A DNA stretch of 64,000 bases from an uncultured Aquimarina sp. Lineage in GTDB: Bacteria; Bacteroidota; Bacteroidia; Flavobacteriales; Flavobacteriaceae. The translations under genes and the position numbers were made by a program. The stretch is from positions 124,001 through 188,000 of the forward strand of contig CANMWA010000011.1 of the NCBI GenBank assembly GCA_947501475.1. Reading direction: 5' to 3'. Each line of letters begins with the position of its first letter. Position 1 is the stretch's first letter. The notes under the pieces are model-generated. The model was not told the DNA's origin and made no database searches. It saw only the letters and a program-made list of their open reading frames with translations. This document shows, piece after piece, positions 7,841 through 16,789 of this stretch.

Positions 7841-9097
7841 CTAAAAATACTGTCCGATCCCAAAAACAAATCCATTAGTAGCATCGTCGGTAACGCCATA
7901 GCCATAGTCGATTCTAAAAATAGCATTGAATATCTTTTTATGCATAAAGCGTAAACCAACGCCAGGATATAATCTAAAGTTTTGGTTATCACCAAAGTCT
8001 CCAAAATCGCCCCCGGGATTACGCCAACTACCACCATCTACAAATACATTGCTTTGCAATACAAACCAATCTTTCTCGTAGAGTGTATGTCGATATTCGG
8101 TGTTTAAAACGATTACTCCCGTTCCGCGGTCGATGATATTACCTACCCCACGAATATTCAAATTATTATCTACAGCAAACGGTGCAAAAGGAGATTCGTC
8201 GTTTGATGCCAGTCCTATACGCAATCTCGAAGCCCAATTACCTTTTTGACCAATTCTGTGATAGTATAAAAAATCGTTCCACCAGATAAAAAAATCAGGC
8301 AATACATCTTCGGTACTAATCACATATTGTGCATTCAGAATACTTCTAAATCCAGAAACATATTGATAATCATAATTGAGATTATTGTATTCGTAGATAA
8401 GTTTATATAATAGCTTATCTACATCAAAATCTTGAGGTACACTAGGATCTGTTACTCCTTCTTTGTACTCATAATCCTCGTTAAAGTAATTTACACCTAG
8501 TTCGATTCGATTTTGAAGATTAAATTGATACAGCCCCAAAACCTCATACGAGGTATTATTGTACTTATAATCTGCAGTTCCGTTTGATAAAAAAACTGGT
8601 TCTTGGGTAGTAATGTTACTATAATTAAAGGCCAATCCTAGTTTTTTACCAAACAAATATGGTGCTCTTATGTTTCCCATATATGAAGCATAGATATCAT
8701 TTTGGTAGATCCCTCCGATTGTAATGTTTTGACCAAATAAATTAAACTCATATAGCCCCAATCGAAAGGCAAATTCGTCATCGTTAGTTGTATATACATT
8801 AGCAGAAGGAATGATGGTAAAATTTTCTTCGACACCATAAATCACTTCATACCCGTCTTCATTTTCTTGAACCTGATAATATGCATGTGCAATCGAAGGC
8901 AATCTTTTAAGTCGCTTAATATCTTTTTCGATAAGTAAAGAATCTAGGGTAGCTCCTTTTTTGATGTTCATAAGCTTCATCAAAGCATGGGTTTTGGTCT
9001 TTGTGTTACCTTGCAGAACAACTTCTGAGATCACTTTTTCTTGTGCAAAGGCGATGCAAGTAATACATAGTGTAATAAGAGTAATCTTGATTTTCAT
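7841..9097 (-). CDS. Omp85/BamA-TamA family outer membrane protein
   Basis: A 418-residue protein with signal peptide (KIKITLITLCITCIAFAQ), one POTRA-like domain at about 20-95 (VISEVVLQGNTKTKTHALMK...YYQVQENEDGYEVIYGVEEN) and a beta-barrel region rich in alternating aromatic residues, ending in GIGQYF with the terminal Phe typical of outer membrane barrels. Conserved-looking RGxG-type text (NNLNIRGVGNIIDRGTGVIVLNTEYRH is the region, residues about 312-338) is the surface-antigen motif of the family. At this length with a single POTRA it is not BamA itself. Its ATG overlaps the stop of the upstream gene by 4 bases, so it is translationally coupled to the GH113-like lipoprotein. Confidence 0.83.
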   Translation of the reverse strand: MKIKITLITLCITCIAFAQEKVISEVVLQGNTKTKTHALMKLMNIKKGATLDSLLIEKDIKRLKRLPSIAHAYYQVQENEDGYEVIYGVEENFTIIPSANVYTTNDDEFAFRLGLYEFNLFGQNITIGGIYQNDIYASYMGNIRAPYLFGKKLGLAFNYSNITTQEPVFLSNGTADYKYNNTSYEVLGLYQFNLQNRIELGVNYFNEDYEYKEGVTDPSVPQDFDVDKLLYKLIYEYNNLNYDYQYVSGFRSILNAQYVISTEDVLPDFFIWWNDFLYYHRIGQKGNWASRLRIGLASNDESPFAPFAVDNNLNIRGVGNIIDRGTGVIVLNTEYRHTLYEKDWFVLQSNVFVDGGSWRNPGGDFGDFGDNQNFRLYPGVGLRFMHKKIFNAIFRIDYGYGVTDDATNGFVFGIGQYF

Positions 9098-10095
9098 TTG
9101 TTTATTGAGTAGAACTCTTTTATTAATTTTTCTGATGGTTTATTTTGTATTGTAAATCGATTATTATTTTTTCCTCCTACTTCGCTGTGATTATGAAACC
9201 ATTTCCATAAAAACCCTCCTGCAAACCAGGGTTCCTGCCAAAACTCTTGATACAATGCAGTTAACGCATTGTTTTGAGCTTCAAAATCTATATTACCTTC
9301 TATTTTGTTAGAATCCCATGGTTCTTTACCGGTATAGTGAACACTTCGGTATCCATACTCGGTAAACAAAACAGGCTTCTTTACTTTGGTATACAACTCA
9401 ATGATATCGTTTTTATGCTCTTGCCAACCTTGTTTCATTTCTGCAACCGTAGGCGATTTACTCTGCGAAACCGGAAAGTATGCATCTACACCTATATAAT
9501 CTAATTGATTCCAAAATGGTGCATTGTCAAACTGATCCCAGTTTTCAGCATACGTCAACTTTCCTTTATATACAGCTCTAATTTTATCAATTAATTGACT
9601 CCAAAATTGAGGTCTAGTCTGAACAAATGTGTGTAATTCTGTACCTATACACAAGATGGGCACTTTCATTTCTTCGGCTAATAGCGCATATAACATTATG
9701 AACTCTGTATACGATTTCTCTAAAACATCCCAATTTTCTTCAGAGTTCATCTTAATATTTCCTGTAAATTCTCCTTGCCAAACCCAAATTTGAGGTTTTA
9801 GCATTACTTCAATTCCTCTTTTATTGAGCAATTCGATTGTTTTTTTGGCTCCATCTCTACGTTCTCCCCACCATTGTCTTTCTATATTAAAAACTACTGT
9901 TGGGGTCTCAAGGTTTCTTACAAACCCAAAAGGCATTACTGCCGCCCAATTGGCATTTACTTTTACAACGGGATCAATTGCAGTTGAGTTAATCTCTCTC
10001 GGGGAACCTACAAAACTAATTCCATTAATTTTAGGCTCCTGACTGGCACAACTTGAGAAAATAATAATAAACAGCAGTAGAAAAACTTTATTCAT
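9094..10095 (-). CDS. GH113-like glycoside hydrolase lipoprotein
   Basis: A 333-residue protein with lipoprotein signal (NKVFLLLFIIIFSSC, lipidated Cys16). The (beta/alpha)8-type body resembles family GH113 (beta-mannanase family, clan GH-A): a Glu at the end of strand 4 in CIGTELHTF (E153, likely acid/base) and a Glu at strand 7 in LFTEYGYRS (E246, likely nucleophile), with VDAYFP and FLWKWFHNH nearby. Such proteins in flavobacteria are usually cell-surface or periplasmic lipoproteins of unknown substrate. The stop overlaps the start of the Omp85-like gene (ATGA), which implies a joint role at the outer membrane; this last point is inference. Confidence 0.8.
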   Translation of the reverse strand: MNKVFLLLFIIIFSSCASQEPKINGISFVGSPREINSTAIDPVVKVNANWAAVMPFGFVRNLETPTVVFNIERQWWGERRDGAKKTIELLNKRGIEVMLKPQIWVWQGEFTGNIKMNSEENWDVLEKSYTEFIMLYALLAEEMKVPILCIGTELHTFVQTRPQFWSQLIDKIRAVYKGKLTYAENWDQFDNAPFWNQLDYIGVDAYFPVSQSKSPTVAEMKQGWQEHKNDIIELYTKVKKPVLFTEYGYRSVHYTGKEPWDSNKIEGNIDFEAQNNALTALYQEFWQEPWFAGGFLWKWFHNHSEVGGKNNNRFTIQNKPSEKLIKEFYSINK

Positions 10096-10138
10096 TTTAT
10101 TTTTTTACTGCTGAAAATACAATTTTTATATAATGTTT

Positions 10139-11053
10139 TTAAAATAAAGCTCTTAAACCTAAGCTAAAGGTTTGTCCCAACCCTTGAAAATTATTTCCTC
10201 TTACAATCTTACCAAAGGATGCTTCGAGGTTAAGAACTTTTGTAAGTTGATATTTTCCACCTAAACCTAATTGAGTATAATCTTGGTCAAAATCATTTCC
10301 TAAGTCAAACAAAAAGGCTTGCTGGGCGTTGACAAAAATTGTAGATTTTGAGCTAGGAAAATAGCTTAAAAAAGCACTCAAAGGCACAAATAAACTGTTA
10401 TTAGCAAAACGTTCTGTTATGTTTTCGGTTTCTGGATCTGCATCGGCTCCTTTTTCTCCAAAATTGTATCCTAAGTCTACTTCTGTAAAAATCTGCCAAT
10501 TATTACCTCCAAATGTTTTATCGTAGAAAAACTTAGTCTCCCAGAAAAAACTTCTTTTATCTAAATAAGGAGCATTCGGCACATCTTCAAAAACAGGAAT
10601 AAAAAATGAACTCGTAAAAGAGAAATTGGCAACACTCTTAAAAGGCTGTATACGTATCGATGGTGCAATAGTTGTTAATCCACTTCTGGCATCTGTAGTA
10701 TTATCTTTAAAACTTAATGCTTCTAATGCTCCTGCCCCTCCATACGTATTTGCTCTTACCTGAAAAATCAATCCAACATTTATTCTTGAATTTTCACTTA
10801 CCCCAGTAAATATCTCGGTAGTATTGGTAAAAAAAGTTTCTCTATCTATAGTTACCGATTTTGATCCTTCATCTGTTCGTTCGGTTTGTGTGTAGATACT
10901 ATTAAAAAATTTGATATCCCATTGCCCTTTCTTTAATAATTTTGAAGGCGTGAATTCTTGAATATTAGATATTTCAGCTTCTTCTTCTTGTGCAAATCCT
11001 ATAGTTAGAACAAAAAAGCAAATTGCCGCTACTACTATTTTTTTAGTTTTCAT
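10139..11053 (-). CDS. Outer membrane beta-barrel protein of unknown function
   Basis: A 304-residue protein with a clear signal peptide (KTKKIVVAAICFFVLTIGFAQ) and then about twelve amphipathic strands with alternating polar and hydrophobic residues (for example WDIKFFNSIYTQTE, SRINVGLIFQVRANTYG, FSLGLRALF), ending in Phe. This is the profile of a porin-like or transporter-like barrel, but I recognise no named family. It lies 43 bases upstream of the GH113-like lipoprotein on the same strand, so it may be the first gene of a three-gene envelope operon (barrel, lipoprotein hydrolase, Omp85). Confidence 0.72.
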   Translation of the reverse strand: MKTKKIVVAAICFFVLTIGFAQEEEAEISNIQEFTPSKLLKKGQWDIKFFNSIYTQTERTDEGSKSVTIDRETFFTNTTEIFTGVSENSRINVGLIFQVRANTYGGAGALEALSFKDNTTDARSGLTTIAPSIRIQPFKSVANFSFTSSFFIPVFEDVPNAPYLDKRSFFWETKFFYDKTFGGNNWQIFTEVDLGYNFGEKGADADPETENITERFANNSLFVPLSAFLSYFPSSKSTIFVNAQQAFLFDLGNDFDQDYTQLGLGGKYQLTKVLNLEASFGKIVRGNNFQGLGQTFSLGLRALF

Positions 11054-11162
11054 TTTTTAGGTATTTATATGCATAAGGAGTTAGTGAAAGTCTTCTTTAT
11101 ATAGAAAATCCTTCTTTACTTCTAATCCTTATTAGATGTTAATTAATGTTGTTGAAAAATTA

Positions 11163-11876
11163 TTATTTAGTTTGATTTAAACTCCAATTGTATGGATAAT
11201 ATGATACTTTGGCGCCTTCAGGTATTTTTACTTTTCTAAATGTATTGATAAAGTCTATTGCTGATCCTTTACGAGTAAAATCTACTTTGTACCATTCAAA
11301 TATCTGAGAGAGTTGTACTCTTTTTCCTTTAACTCTAATAAAATTAGGATTATTAAGAGATTTCTCTGTTTGTCGCTGTAATTGTTGCTCTAAAGTTGCA
11401 GGTTTATAGGCCGCAGCAATTATTGGTGGGCAACCTAAACCGGCACATACCAATACAAAATGAAAGCGAGCCTCATTTGGAAAATTTTTACGTAATATTT
11501 TATTTTCTAGATCATTAAGAGTTGTTATTTTCCCTCCCAAATCATAGGTCTTTTTGGTAAAAAAACCTTTAATACTGTTTGGTGATTTTACTGGATACTT
11601 ACTCACTACACCTTTAATTACAGCTAGGTTATATGCATTGATATAAAAAGATTGAAAAGTTTTAGGTTTACTTTTCGAGATGCGTATTTTAGAAGCCATT
11701 GCTAACAATTGATCCAAAGATGAAGGATCTTTTTTAATAGCATTGTATTTCACTCTTCCGTTAGATACATATGTTTTAAAAAAAGTATCTGCTTTAGCAA
11801 AAAAATCTGCTGTACTTTGAGAAAACCCAAATTGAGTAGAGAGTAGAAATGATATGACGATGATTATTCTTTTCAT
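11163..11876 (-). CDS. Divergent DUF547 exported protein, copy 5
   Basis: A 237-residue protein with signal peptide (KRIIIVISFLLSTQFGFSQ) and a DUF547 domain clearly more distant than the cluster at 0-6 kb: FQSFYINAYNLAVIKGVVSK, PNSIKGFF, LENKILRKNFPNEARFHFVL, VCAGLGCPP, IFEWYKVDF, YYPYNWSLNQ. The motif reads CAGLGCP, with both Cys kept but CASxS replaced by CAGLG. It stands alone on the opposite strand, 5 kb from the tandem copies, with no hydroxylase or glycosyltransferase partner, so it probably has an older, separate role. Confidence 0.87.
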   Translation of the reverse strand: MKRIIIVISFLLSTQFGFSQSTADFFAKADTFFKTYVSNGRVKYNAIKKDPSSLDQLLAMASKIRISKSKPKTFQSFYINAYNLAVIKGVVSKYPVKSPNSIKGFFTKKTYDLGGKITTLNDLENKILRKNFPNEARFHFVLVCAGLGCPPIIAAAYKPATLEQQLQRQTEKSLNNPNFIRVKGKRVQLSQIFEWYKVDFTRKGSAIDFINTFRKVKIPEGAKVSYYPYNWSLNQTK

Positions 11877-12194
11877 AATTTATCTTTTACTAGCTTTTAA
11901 TTAAAACCCGAATTCAAATTACAATTTTAATTGTTAAATTTTACCTCGGCAATGGGCAATCAGTCGAACGATAATTCAGCAACTTACAAACTAAGTTATA
12001 TTTTATTTTTCTAATTCCCTAAAAGTTTATAAAACATAAAACCTGTTCGAAAAATAATAAAACCCTTACGCTTATAATCGATTTTTAGACTCATTCTAAA
12101 TTAATACAACCGCATAAGTTCTTATATTTATGTACGACTTATTGACCGAAGCATTCGTTTCTAAGTAAATATTGACAACCAACAATCATCTTTT
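11877..12194. other. Divergent intergenic region
   Basis: About 318 bases between divergent genes. It must carry promoters in both directions, but I see no convincing TAnnTTTG box and no reading frame of note. Confidence 0.4.
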
Positions 12195-13499
12195 ATGGAA
12201 GAACATATAGCAATTATCGGAAATGGAATTTCAGGGGTAACCGCTGCAAGACATATTCGAAAAAACTCTAACAAACATATTACTATTATTTCTGCTGAAA
12301 CCGATTATTTTTTTTCGCGCACAGCACTAATGTACATATATATGGGGCATATGAAATTTGAGCATACACAACCCTATGAAAATTGGTTTTGGAAAAAAAA
12401 CCGAATCGATCTTAAAAAAGGGTTCGTTTCAAAAGTTAATCATGAAGAAAACAAGCTCGAGTTTGCCAATGGGGAAGTCATGAAATATGATAAACTAATC
12501 ATCGCCGTAGGTTCTAAACCTAATAAATTTGGTTGGCCCGGTCAAGACCTTGATGGAGTCATGGGGATGTACCATAAACAAGATTTAGAAAACCTAGAAA
12601 AACATGCTCCAAACAACAAAACATGTAACCGAGCCGTAATTGTAGGCGGTGGACTTATTGGTATAGAATTAGCAGAAATGCTAAACTCTCGCAATATTCC
12701 TGTTACATTCTTAGTAAGAGAAAGTAGTTTTTGGGACGCTGTTTTACCCGCAGGAGAAAGTGGTATGATCAACAGACATATCAAGAATCATCATATAGAT
12801 CTTCGTTTAGGGTCTAACCTAAAAGAGATTATTTCTGATGAAAATGGAAAAGTCAAAGCAGTAGTCGTTCAAGAAACAGGAGAAGTAATTGATTGTAATG
12901 TAGTAGGGCTAACACCAGGAGTATCGCCCAATGTAGATTTCTTAAAAGATTCTGGTATCGAACTGGAACGTGGCGTAAAAGTAAATCGATTTCTAGAAAC
13001 TAATATCCCTAATATATATGCAATTGGGGATTGTGCAGAGCAACACGAAGCTATAGGTCTTCGAAGACCTATAGAAGCAGTATGGTATACTGGTCGTATG
13101 ATGGGAGAAACTGTTGCACAAACAATCTGCGGTAACAAAATTGAATACAAACCAGGGCATTGGTTTAATAGTGCAAAATTTTTAGACATCGAATATCAAA
13201 CATACGGTTGGGTCTTTGGCCAACCTAAAGACTACGAACAACAATTTCATTGGATACACGAAGACGACACAAAATGCATCACCGTATCCTATCATAAAGA
13301 AACACAAGAATTTTTGGGTATCAATACTTTTGGTATTAGAATGCGACATGAAACTTTTGACCAATGGTTAACCGAAAAAAGAGATGTTAATTATGTAATG
13401 CAACACCTTGCTGAAGCTAATTTTGATCCTGAATTCTATTCGCTGTATGAATCCGATATTCTTACAGCCTACAAAAAAACACAACTTCAAACTGTATAA
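12195..13499 (+). CDS. FAD/NAD(P)-dependent oxidoreductase, rubredoxin/nitrite-reductase-like
   Basis: A 434-residue two-dinucleotide-fold flavoprotein: FAD site IAIIGNGISGVTAARH (5-20), second Rossmann motif AVIVGGGLIGIELAEML (147-163), and the FAD-closing motif IPNIYAIGDCAE (271-282). Family members pass electrons between NAD(P)H and small iron-sulfur proteins. No redox-active CxxC is present in the pyridine-nucleotide domain, so this is not a thioredoxin or disulfide reductase. It is cytoplasmic. Residues 320-434 form an extra C-terminal domain without recognisable motifs. The neighbouring gene 64 bases downstream encodes a membrane 4Fe-4S protein, so the pair probably forms an electron-transfer unit. 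Confidence 0.88.
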   Translation: MEEHIAIIGNGISGVTAARHIRKNSNKHITIISAETDYFFSRTALMYIYMGHMKFEHTQPYENWFWKKNRIDLKKGFVSKVNHEENKLEFANGEVMKYDKLIIAVGSKPNKFGWPGQDLDGVMGMYHKQDLENLEKHAPNNKTCNRAVIVGGGLIGIELAEMLNSRNIPVTFLVRESSFWDAVLPAGESGMINRHIKNHHIDLRLGSNLKEIISDENGKVKAVVVQETGEVIDCNVVGLTPGVSPNVDFLKDSGIELERGVKVNRFLETNIPNIYAIGDCAEQHEAIGLRRPIEAVWYTGRMMGETVAQTICGNKIEYKPGHWFNSAKFLDIEYQTYGWVFGQPKDYEQQFHWIHEDDTKCITVSYHKETQEFLGINTFGIRMRHETFDQWLTEKRDVNYVMQHLAEANFDPEFYSLYESDILTAYKKTQLQTV

Positions 13500-13511
13500 A
13501 ATATAATACAT

Positions 13512-13544
13512 AGATCTCTCAGGTCTTAGAGACCTGTGAGATCT
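13512..13544. terminator. Long hairpin between oxidoreductase and Fe-S protein genes
   Basis: Arms AGATCTCTCAGGTCT and AGACCTGTGAGATCT (one mismatch in 15) with a 3-nt loop, followed by a run of A, not T, on the plus strand. It could be a partial terminator, an mRNA processing/stability hairpin that sets the ratio of the two products, or a mobile palindromic repeat. Confidence 0.6.
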
Positions 13545-13563
13545 AAAAAAAATATTAAAAACC

Positions 13564-15162
13564 ATGAGTAACAAAATAGATCATAGTATGTCTCTTGCAA
13601 ACCCTGAAGTTAAAGGGGTTTCAATACAACAAAAAATAGCTTTAGCTATAGGTTTAGTCGGGTTTCTTATTTTGATTCTGGCACTTTTCAACACAAACCT
13701 GCCAAATCAAGGAACTTTTCTGACCACATCCTTGGGATTAATTACAGCCGGAATTATATTATATGCCAATGATGCTTATCTTACCAAATTAGAAGGAATC
13801 AAAAATGATGGTGTTTGGTTTAAATCGATCTCATCTCGTGGTATACTTGGATGGCTTACTGGAGTGGGTCTAACAACTTTTTATATAGTCTTGTATTTTA
13901 AAGCCGAGCTACTTGGCATGGGAACCAATGGCGAGGCTAATACAGGGCTAATTGCATTATTTGATCCATTAAGTAAATTATTAAGTGGCAACCCTGCAAG
14001 TCAATGGTTTGTGTATGGTACCCTATACACCATTGCAATTATAGCTTTTGGATATAAGTTTATTTTAAAATACAGACATAATAGATACCAGCAGATTCGT
14101 ACTATATCGGTTATGTTCTTTCAATTAGGATTTGCATTCCTGATTCCAGAGTTTATGGCACGTTTAAACTCAGAGTCTTTTAGTTTACCATACTACGACC
14201 TTAAAAATATGTGGCCGTTAAACTATTATAATTTTGATCAATACCGAATTGATTCTTTTATCAAAGCCGAAACTATCGGATTAGGCTTATTAATCTTCGG
14301 AATTGTATCCATATTCGTAATTTCTCCTATCCTTACCTACAAATTCGGAAAACGATGGTATTGCTCATGGGTATGTGGTTGTGGCGGACTAGCAGAAACT
14401 GCAGGAGATTCTTTTAGACAATTATCTAGTAAAAAAGTAAGCGCCTGGAAAATAGAACGCTGGTTAATTCATACTGTATTAGTATTCTCTGTCGTAATGA
14501 CAACAGCTGTTATACATACATATTTAGGATATGATCCAAATAAATATTGGCTAACAAAAGATGTATTCCTTTTGAGTGTAGCTGGATTTCTAGTACTTGT
14601 TTTTGCAGGAGTTATGTTTTTTAAAGGAAAAGAATTAGGGAAAGACGCAAAATATGGGGCCATTGGGTTTTTTGTTGTTATTTTGGCCTTAGTTGGCATG
14701 CATTATTCTGGAACAACGTCTGAAGTATTCTTTATAAAAGCTGGCAGTTTAAGATCTGCTTACGGCTTATACATAGGCTCTATCTTTTCTGGAGTTATAG
14801 GCACTGGTTTTTATCCTATTTTGGGTAATAGAGCATGGTGTCGTTTTGGTTGCCCGATGGCAGCAATTCTTGGGTTTCAACAACGATTATTTTCAAAATT
14901 TAGAATTACCACCAATGGCGGGCAATGTATCTCATGCGGTAATTGTTCTACCTATTGTGAAATGGGAATTGATGTTAGAGCTTATGCTCAAAAAGGTGAA
15001 AATATTGTAAGATCTAGTTGTGTAGGATGTGGTATCTGCTCTGCTGTATGCCCAAGAGGAGTATTAAAACTAGAAAATGATACATTAGATGGTAGAATTA
15101 ACCCTACCGAAGTATTGTTAGGAAATGATGTAGATCTAATGAATTATGTAAATAATAAATAA
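13564..15162 (+). CDS. Polytopic membrane 4Fe-4S electron-transfer protein (NapH/NosR/CcoG-like)
   Basis: A 532-residue protein with about nine membrane segments (roughly 23-45, 50-70, 95-115, 148-166, 180-200, 237-258, 300-320, 333-352, 364-382). On the cytoplasmic side it has two Cys clusters typical of the NapH/NosR type, WYCSWVCGCGG (C267, C271, C273) and WCRFGCP (C426, C430), then a bacterial ferredoxin pair with two complete 4Fe-4S sites: C455-x2-C458-x2-C461-x3-C465 and C486-x2-C489-x2-C492-x3-C496. Such proteins move electrons between quinol or a flavoprotein and a redox target. No nap, nos or cytochrome oxidase genes are nearby, so the partner is probably the upstream flavoprotein. 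Confidence 0.88.
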   Translation: MSNKIDHSMSLANPEVKGVSIQQKIALAIGLVGFLILILALFNTNLPNQGTFLTTSLGLITAGIILYANDAYLTKLEGIKNDGVWFKSISSRGILGWLTGVGLTTFYIVLYFKAELLGMGTNGEANTGLIALFDPLSKLLSGNPASQWFVYGTLYTIAIIAFGYKFILKYRHNRYQQIRTISVMFFQLGFAFLIPEFMARLNSESFSLPYYDLKNMWPLNYYNFDQYRIDSFIKAETIGLGLLIFGIVSIFVISPILTYKFGKRWYCSWVCGCGGLAETAGDSFRQLSSKKVSAWKIERWLIHTVLVFSVVMTTAVIHTYLGYDPNKYWLTKDVFLLSVAGFLVLVFAGVMFFKGKELGKDAKYGAIGFFVVILALVGMHYSGTTSEVFFIKAGSLRSAYGLYIGSIFSGVIGTGFYPILGNRAWCRFGCPMAAILGFQQRLFSKFRITTNGGQCISCGNCSTYCEMGIDVRAYAQKGENIVRSSCVGCGICSAVCPRGVLKLENDTLDGRINPTEVLLGNDVDLMNYVNNK

Positions 15163-15194
15163 CCCTTTTATACCCGAACACTATAACGTAACAA

Positions 15195-15227
15195 ATGCCA
15201 TATCTATATCTGGATGTGGCATTTTTT
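15195..15227. terminator. Rho-independent terminator, convergent genes
   Basis: A 10-bp stem (ATGCCATATC with GATGTGGCAT, one G-U pair), then a run of T on the plus strand. It ends the Fe-S protein gene and lies 6 bases from the stop codon of the convergent kinase gene. Confidence 0.8.
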
Positions 15228-15232
15228 AGTTT

Positions 15233-16498
15233 TTAACAGGCTTGTTGATTAACAGGAAAATACATGCAAATGGTGGTCCCTTGGTTATATTGACTCTGTA
15301 TCTCAAATATACCATTTTGTTTTTCGACCAATTTTTTAGAGATACTTAACCCATAACCACTGCCTTGTTCATTATCGGTACCTACGGTACTTTCATTTTT
15401 ATCATTAACAAAAAGCATATTTAACCTTTTCTCACTTATCCCTATACCATTGTCTACAATATCAATTCTGATCTGATCACCTACTTTTTCTGATTGTACA
15501 ATGATTTCAGAACCCGGGTGAGAGAATTTGATAGCATTTGCAATTAAATTTCTCATTACAGTTTCCATCATCATAGGATTTATGATAAGTTCTAAATGAT
15601 CAGGAATGTTATTAATTAATGTAATTTCTTTTTTCTTTCTCTTCACTTCAGAAAAATCAAAAACACGCTCGATGGTAGCATTTAGATATGTCTTTTCTAA
15701 TGAAACCTCATATTTATGTTGGTAAGTATTACCCCACTGTAGTAAATCTTCCAGTAACTGATTTCCTTTATCTGCAGATTCAATCAATAAGGATTTTATT
15801 TCTTCTTTTTCCGATTCGTCTTCAACTTCATTTATCATTTCAACTAATGATTTAAGCTGAAAAAAGGGAGTTCGCAGATCATGACCAATAATTCTAAAAA
15901 GTTGATCCTTTGCAAGGTTCATTTTTTTAAGTTCTTCATTTTGATCTTTTATTAAAATATTAGCTTCCTTTACTTTTTGAACTAATCTTACAAAAGCACT
16001 ATGACCTGTATATGTCATTATACCCGAACCACATACAATCATACCATGATAAATAAACTTATCGATTGCATAACTATTTCCAACAGTAAAATAACAGCAT
16101 ATAACAAAAAAGAAATTGAAAATAAGTAGATACTTTACTTCTTTATAGTGAACCAACATTAATAACGATAAAATCATTTCTGCTTGTAGAAAATTAGGTT
16201 CAAATCTAAAATTGGGGTCATAAGCTCCAATAATAAATGTTATTGCAACTGCCCCCGCAACAGCATATATTGCTATTGGGAATAAACTTGATTTCTGTAT
16301 AAGTGAAAATCTGTAAAACAATAACCCTATTGCTAGAATGGCCAAAGTACTTATATCCCTTATAAAATAATTACTAAAGCCTCCTTCTAAAAACTCATTA
16401 ATACCATGAATAAGTATGCCTGGGGCAATAATAAAAATGATAGGGGTAAGTACACTATCGAACTTAAAAAATGGGTATTTTTTTTTCATACACAACAT
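15233..16498 (-). CDS. Orphan membrane sensor histidine kinase
   Basis: A 421-residue protein with an N-terminal sensor of about six membrane helices (residues 16-170), a short coiled linker (175-200), a HisKA dimerisation domain with the phospho-acceptor H206 in RIIGHDLRTPF, and a complete HATPase domain: N box MRNLIANAIKFSH (315-327), G1 DNGIGI (349-354), G2 GSGYGLSISKKL (379-390). It carries no PAS, HAMP or receiver domain and has no response regulator beside it. ATG at 16489 is an equally good start and would shorten the protein by three residues. The signal sensed is unknown; sensing within the membrane is likely given the absence of a periplasmic domain. Confidence 0.9.
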   Translation of the reverse strand: MLCMKKKYPFFKFDSVLTPIIFIIAPGILIHGINEFLEGGFSNYFIRDISTLAILAIGLLFYRFSLIQKSSLFPIAIYAVAGAVAITFIIGAYDPNFRFEPNFLQAEMILSLLMLVHYKEVKYLLIFNFFFVICCYFTVGNSYAIDKFIYHGMIVCGSGIMTYTGHSAFVRLVQKVKEANILIKDQNEELKKMNLAKDQLFRIIGHDLRTPFFQLKSLVEMINEVEDESEKEEIKSLLIESADKGNQLLEDLLQWGNTYQHKYEVSLEKTYLNATIERVFDFSEVKRKKKEITLINNIPDHLELIINPMMMETVMRNLIANAIKFSHPGSEIIVQSEKVGDQIRIDIVDNGIGISEKRLNMLFVNDKNESTVGTDNEQGSGYGLSISKKLVEKQNGIFEIQSQYNQGTTICMYFPVNQQAC

Positions 16499-16531
16499 TA
16501 TTATAACAGTTACAAGCCCATTATATCAATC

Positions 16532-16550
16532 CATCACTAAATAAGTGATG
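16532..16550. promoter_or_regulatory. Small perfect inverted repeat upstream of the kinase gene
   Basis: CATCACT-AAATA-AGTGATG, 7-bp arms, 34 bases upstream of the kinase start. A possible operator; the rest of the 291-base gap 16499-16789 is AT-rich with nothing else recognisable. Confidence 0.35.
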
Positions 16551-16789
16551 TTAAACCCCAAAATACATGTGGCAATGTAATATAAAAATTAAATAAAAGA
16601 AAGAAAAATATTACTTTTATAAAGCAAAAAATACATTTATAACATATTAAATACTCTTTATATCGTTAAAATACACAAATATCCAATTCTCAATTGTTCG
16701 GCATGAATATAAATTATATTCAAAAAGTCTATTTTGTGTTAGTAATTATTTTTATTTTCGTCTAAGAGATTCTATACAAATCTATCGCC

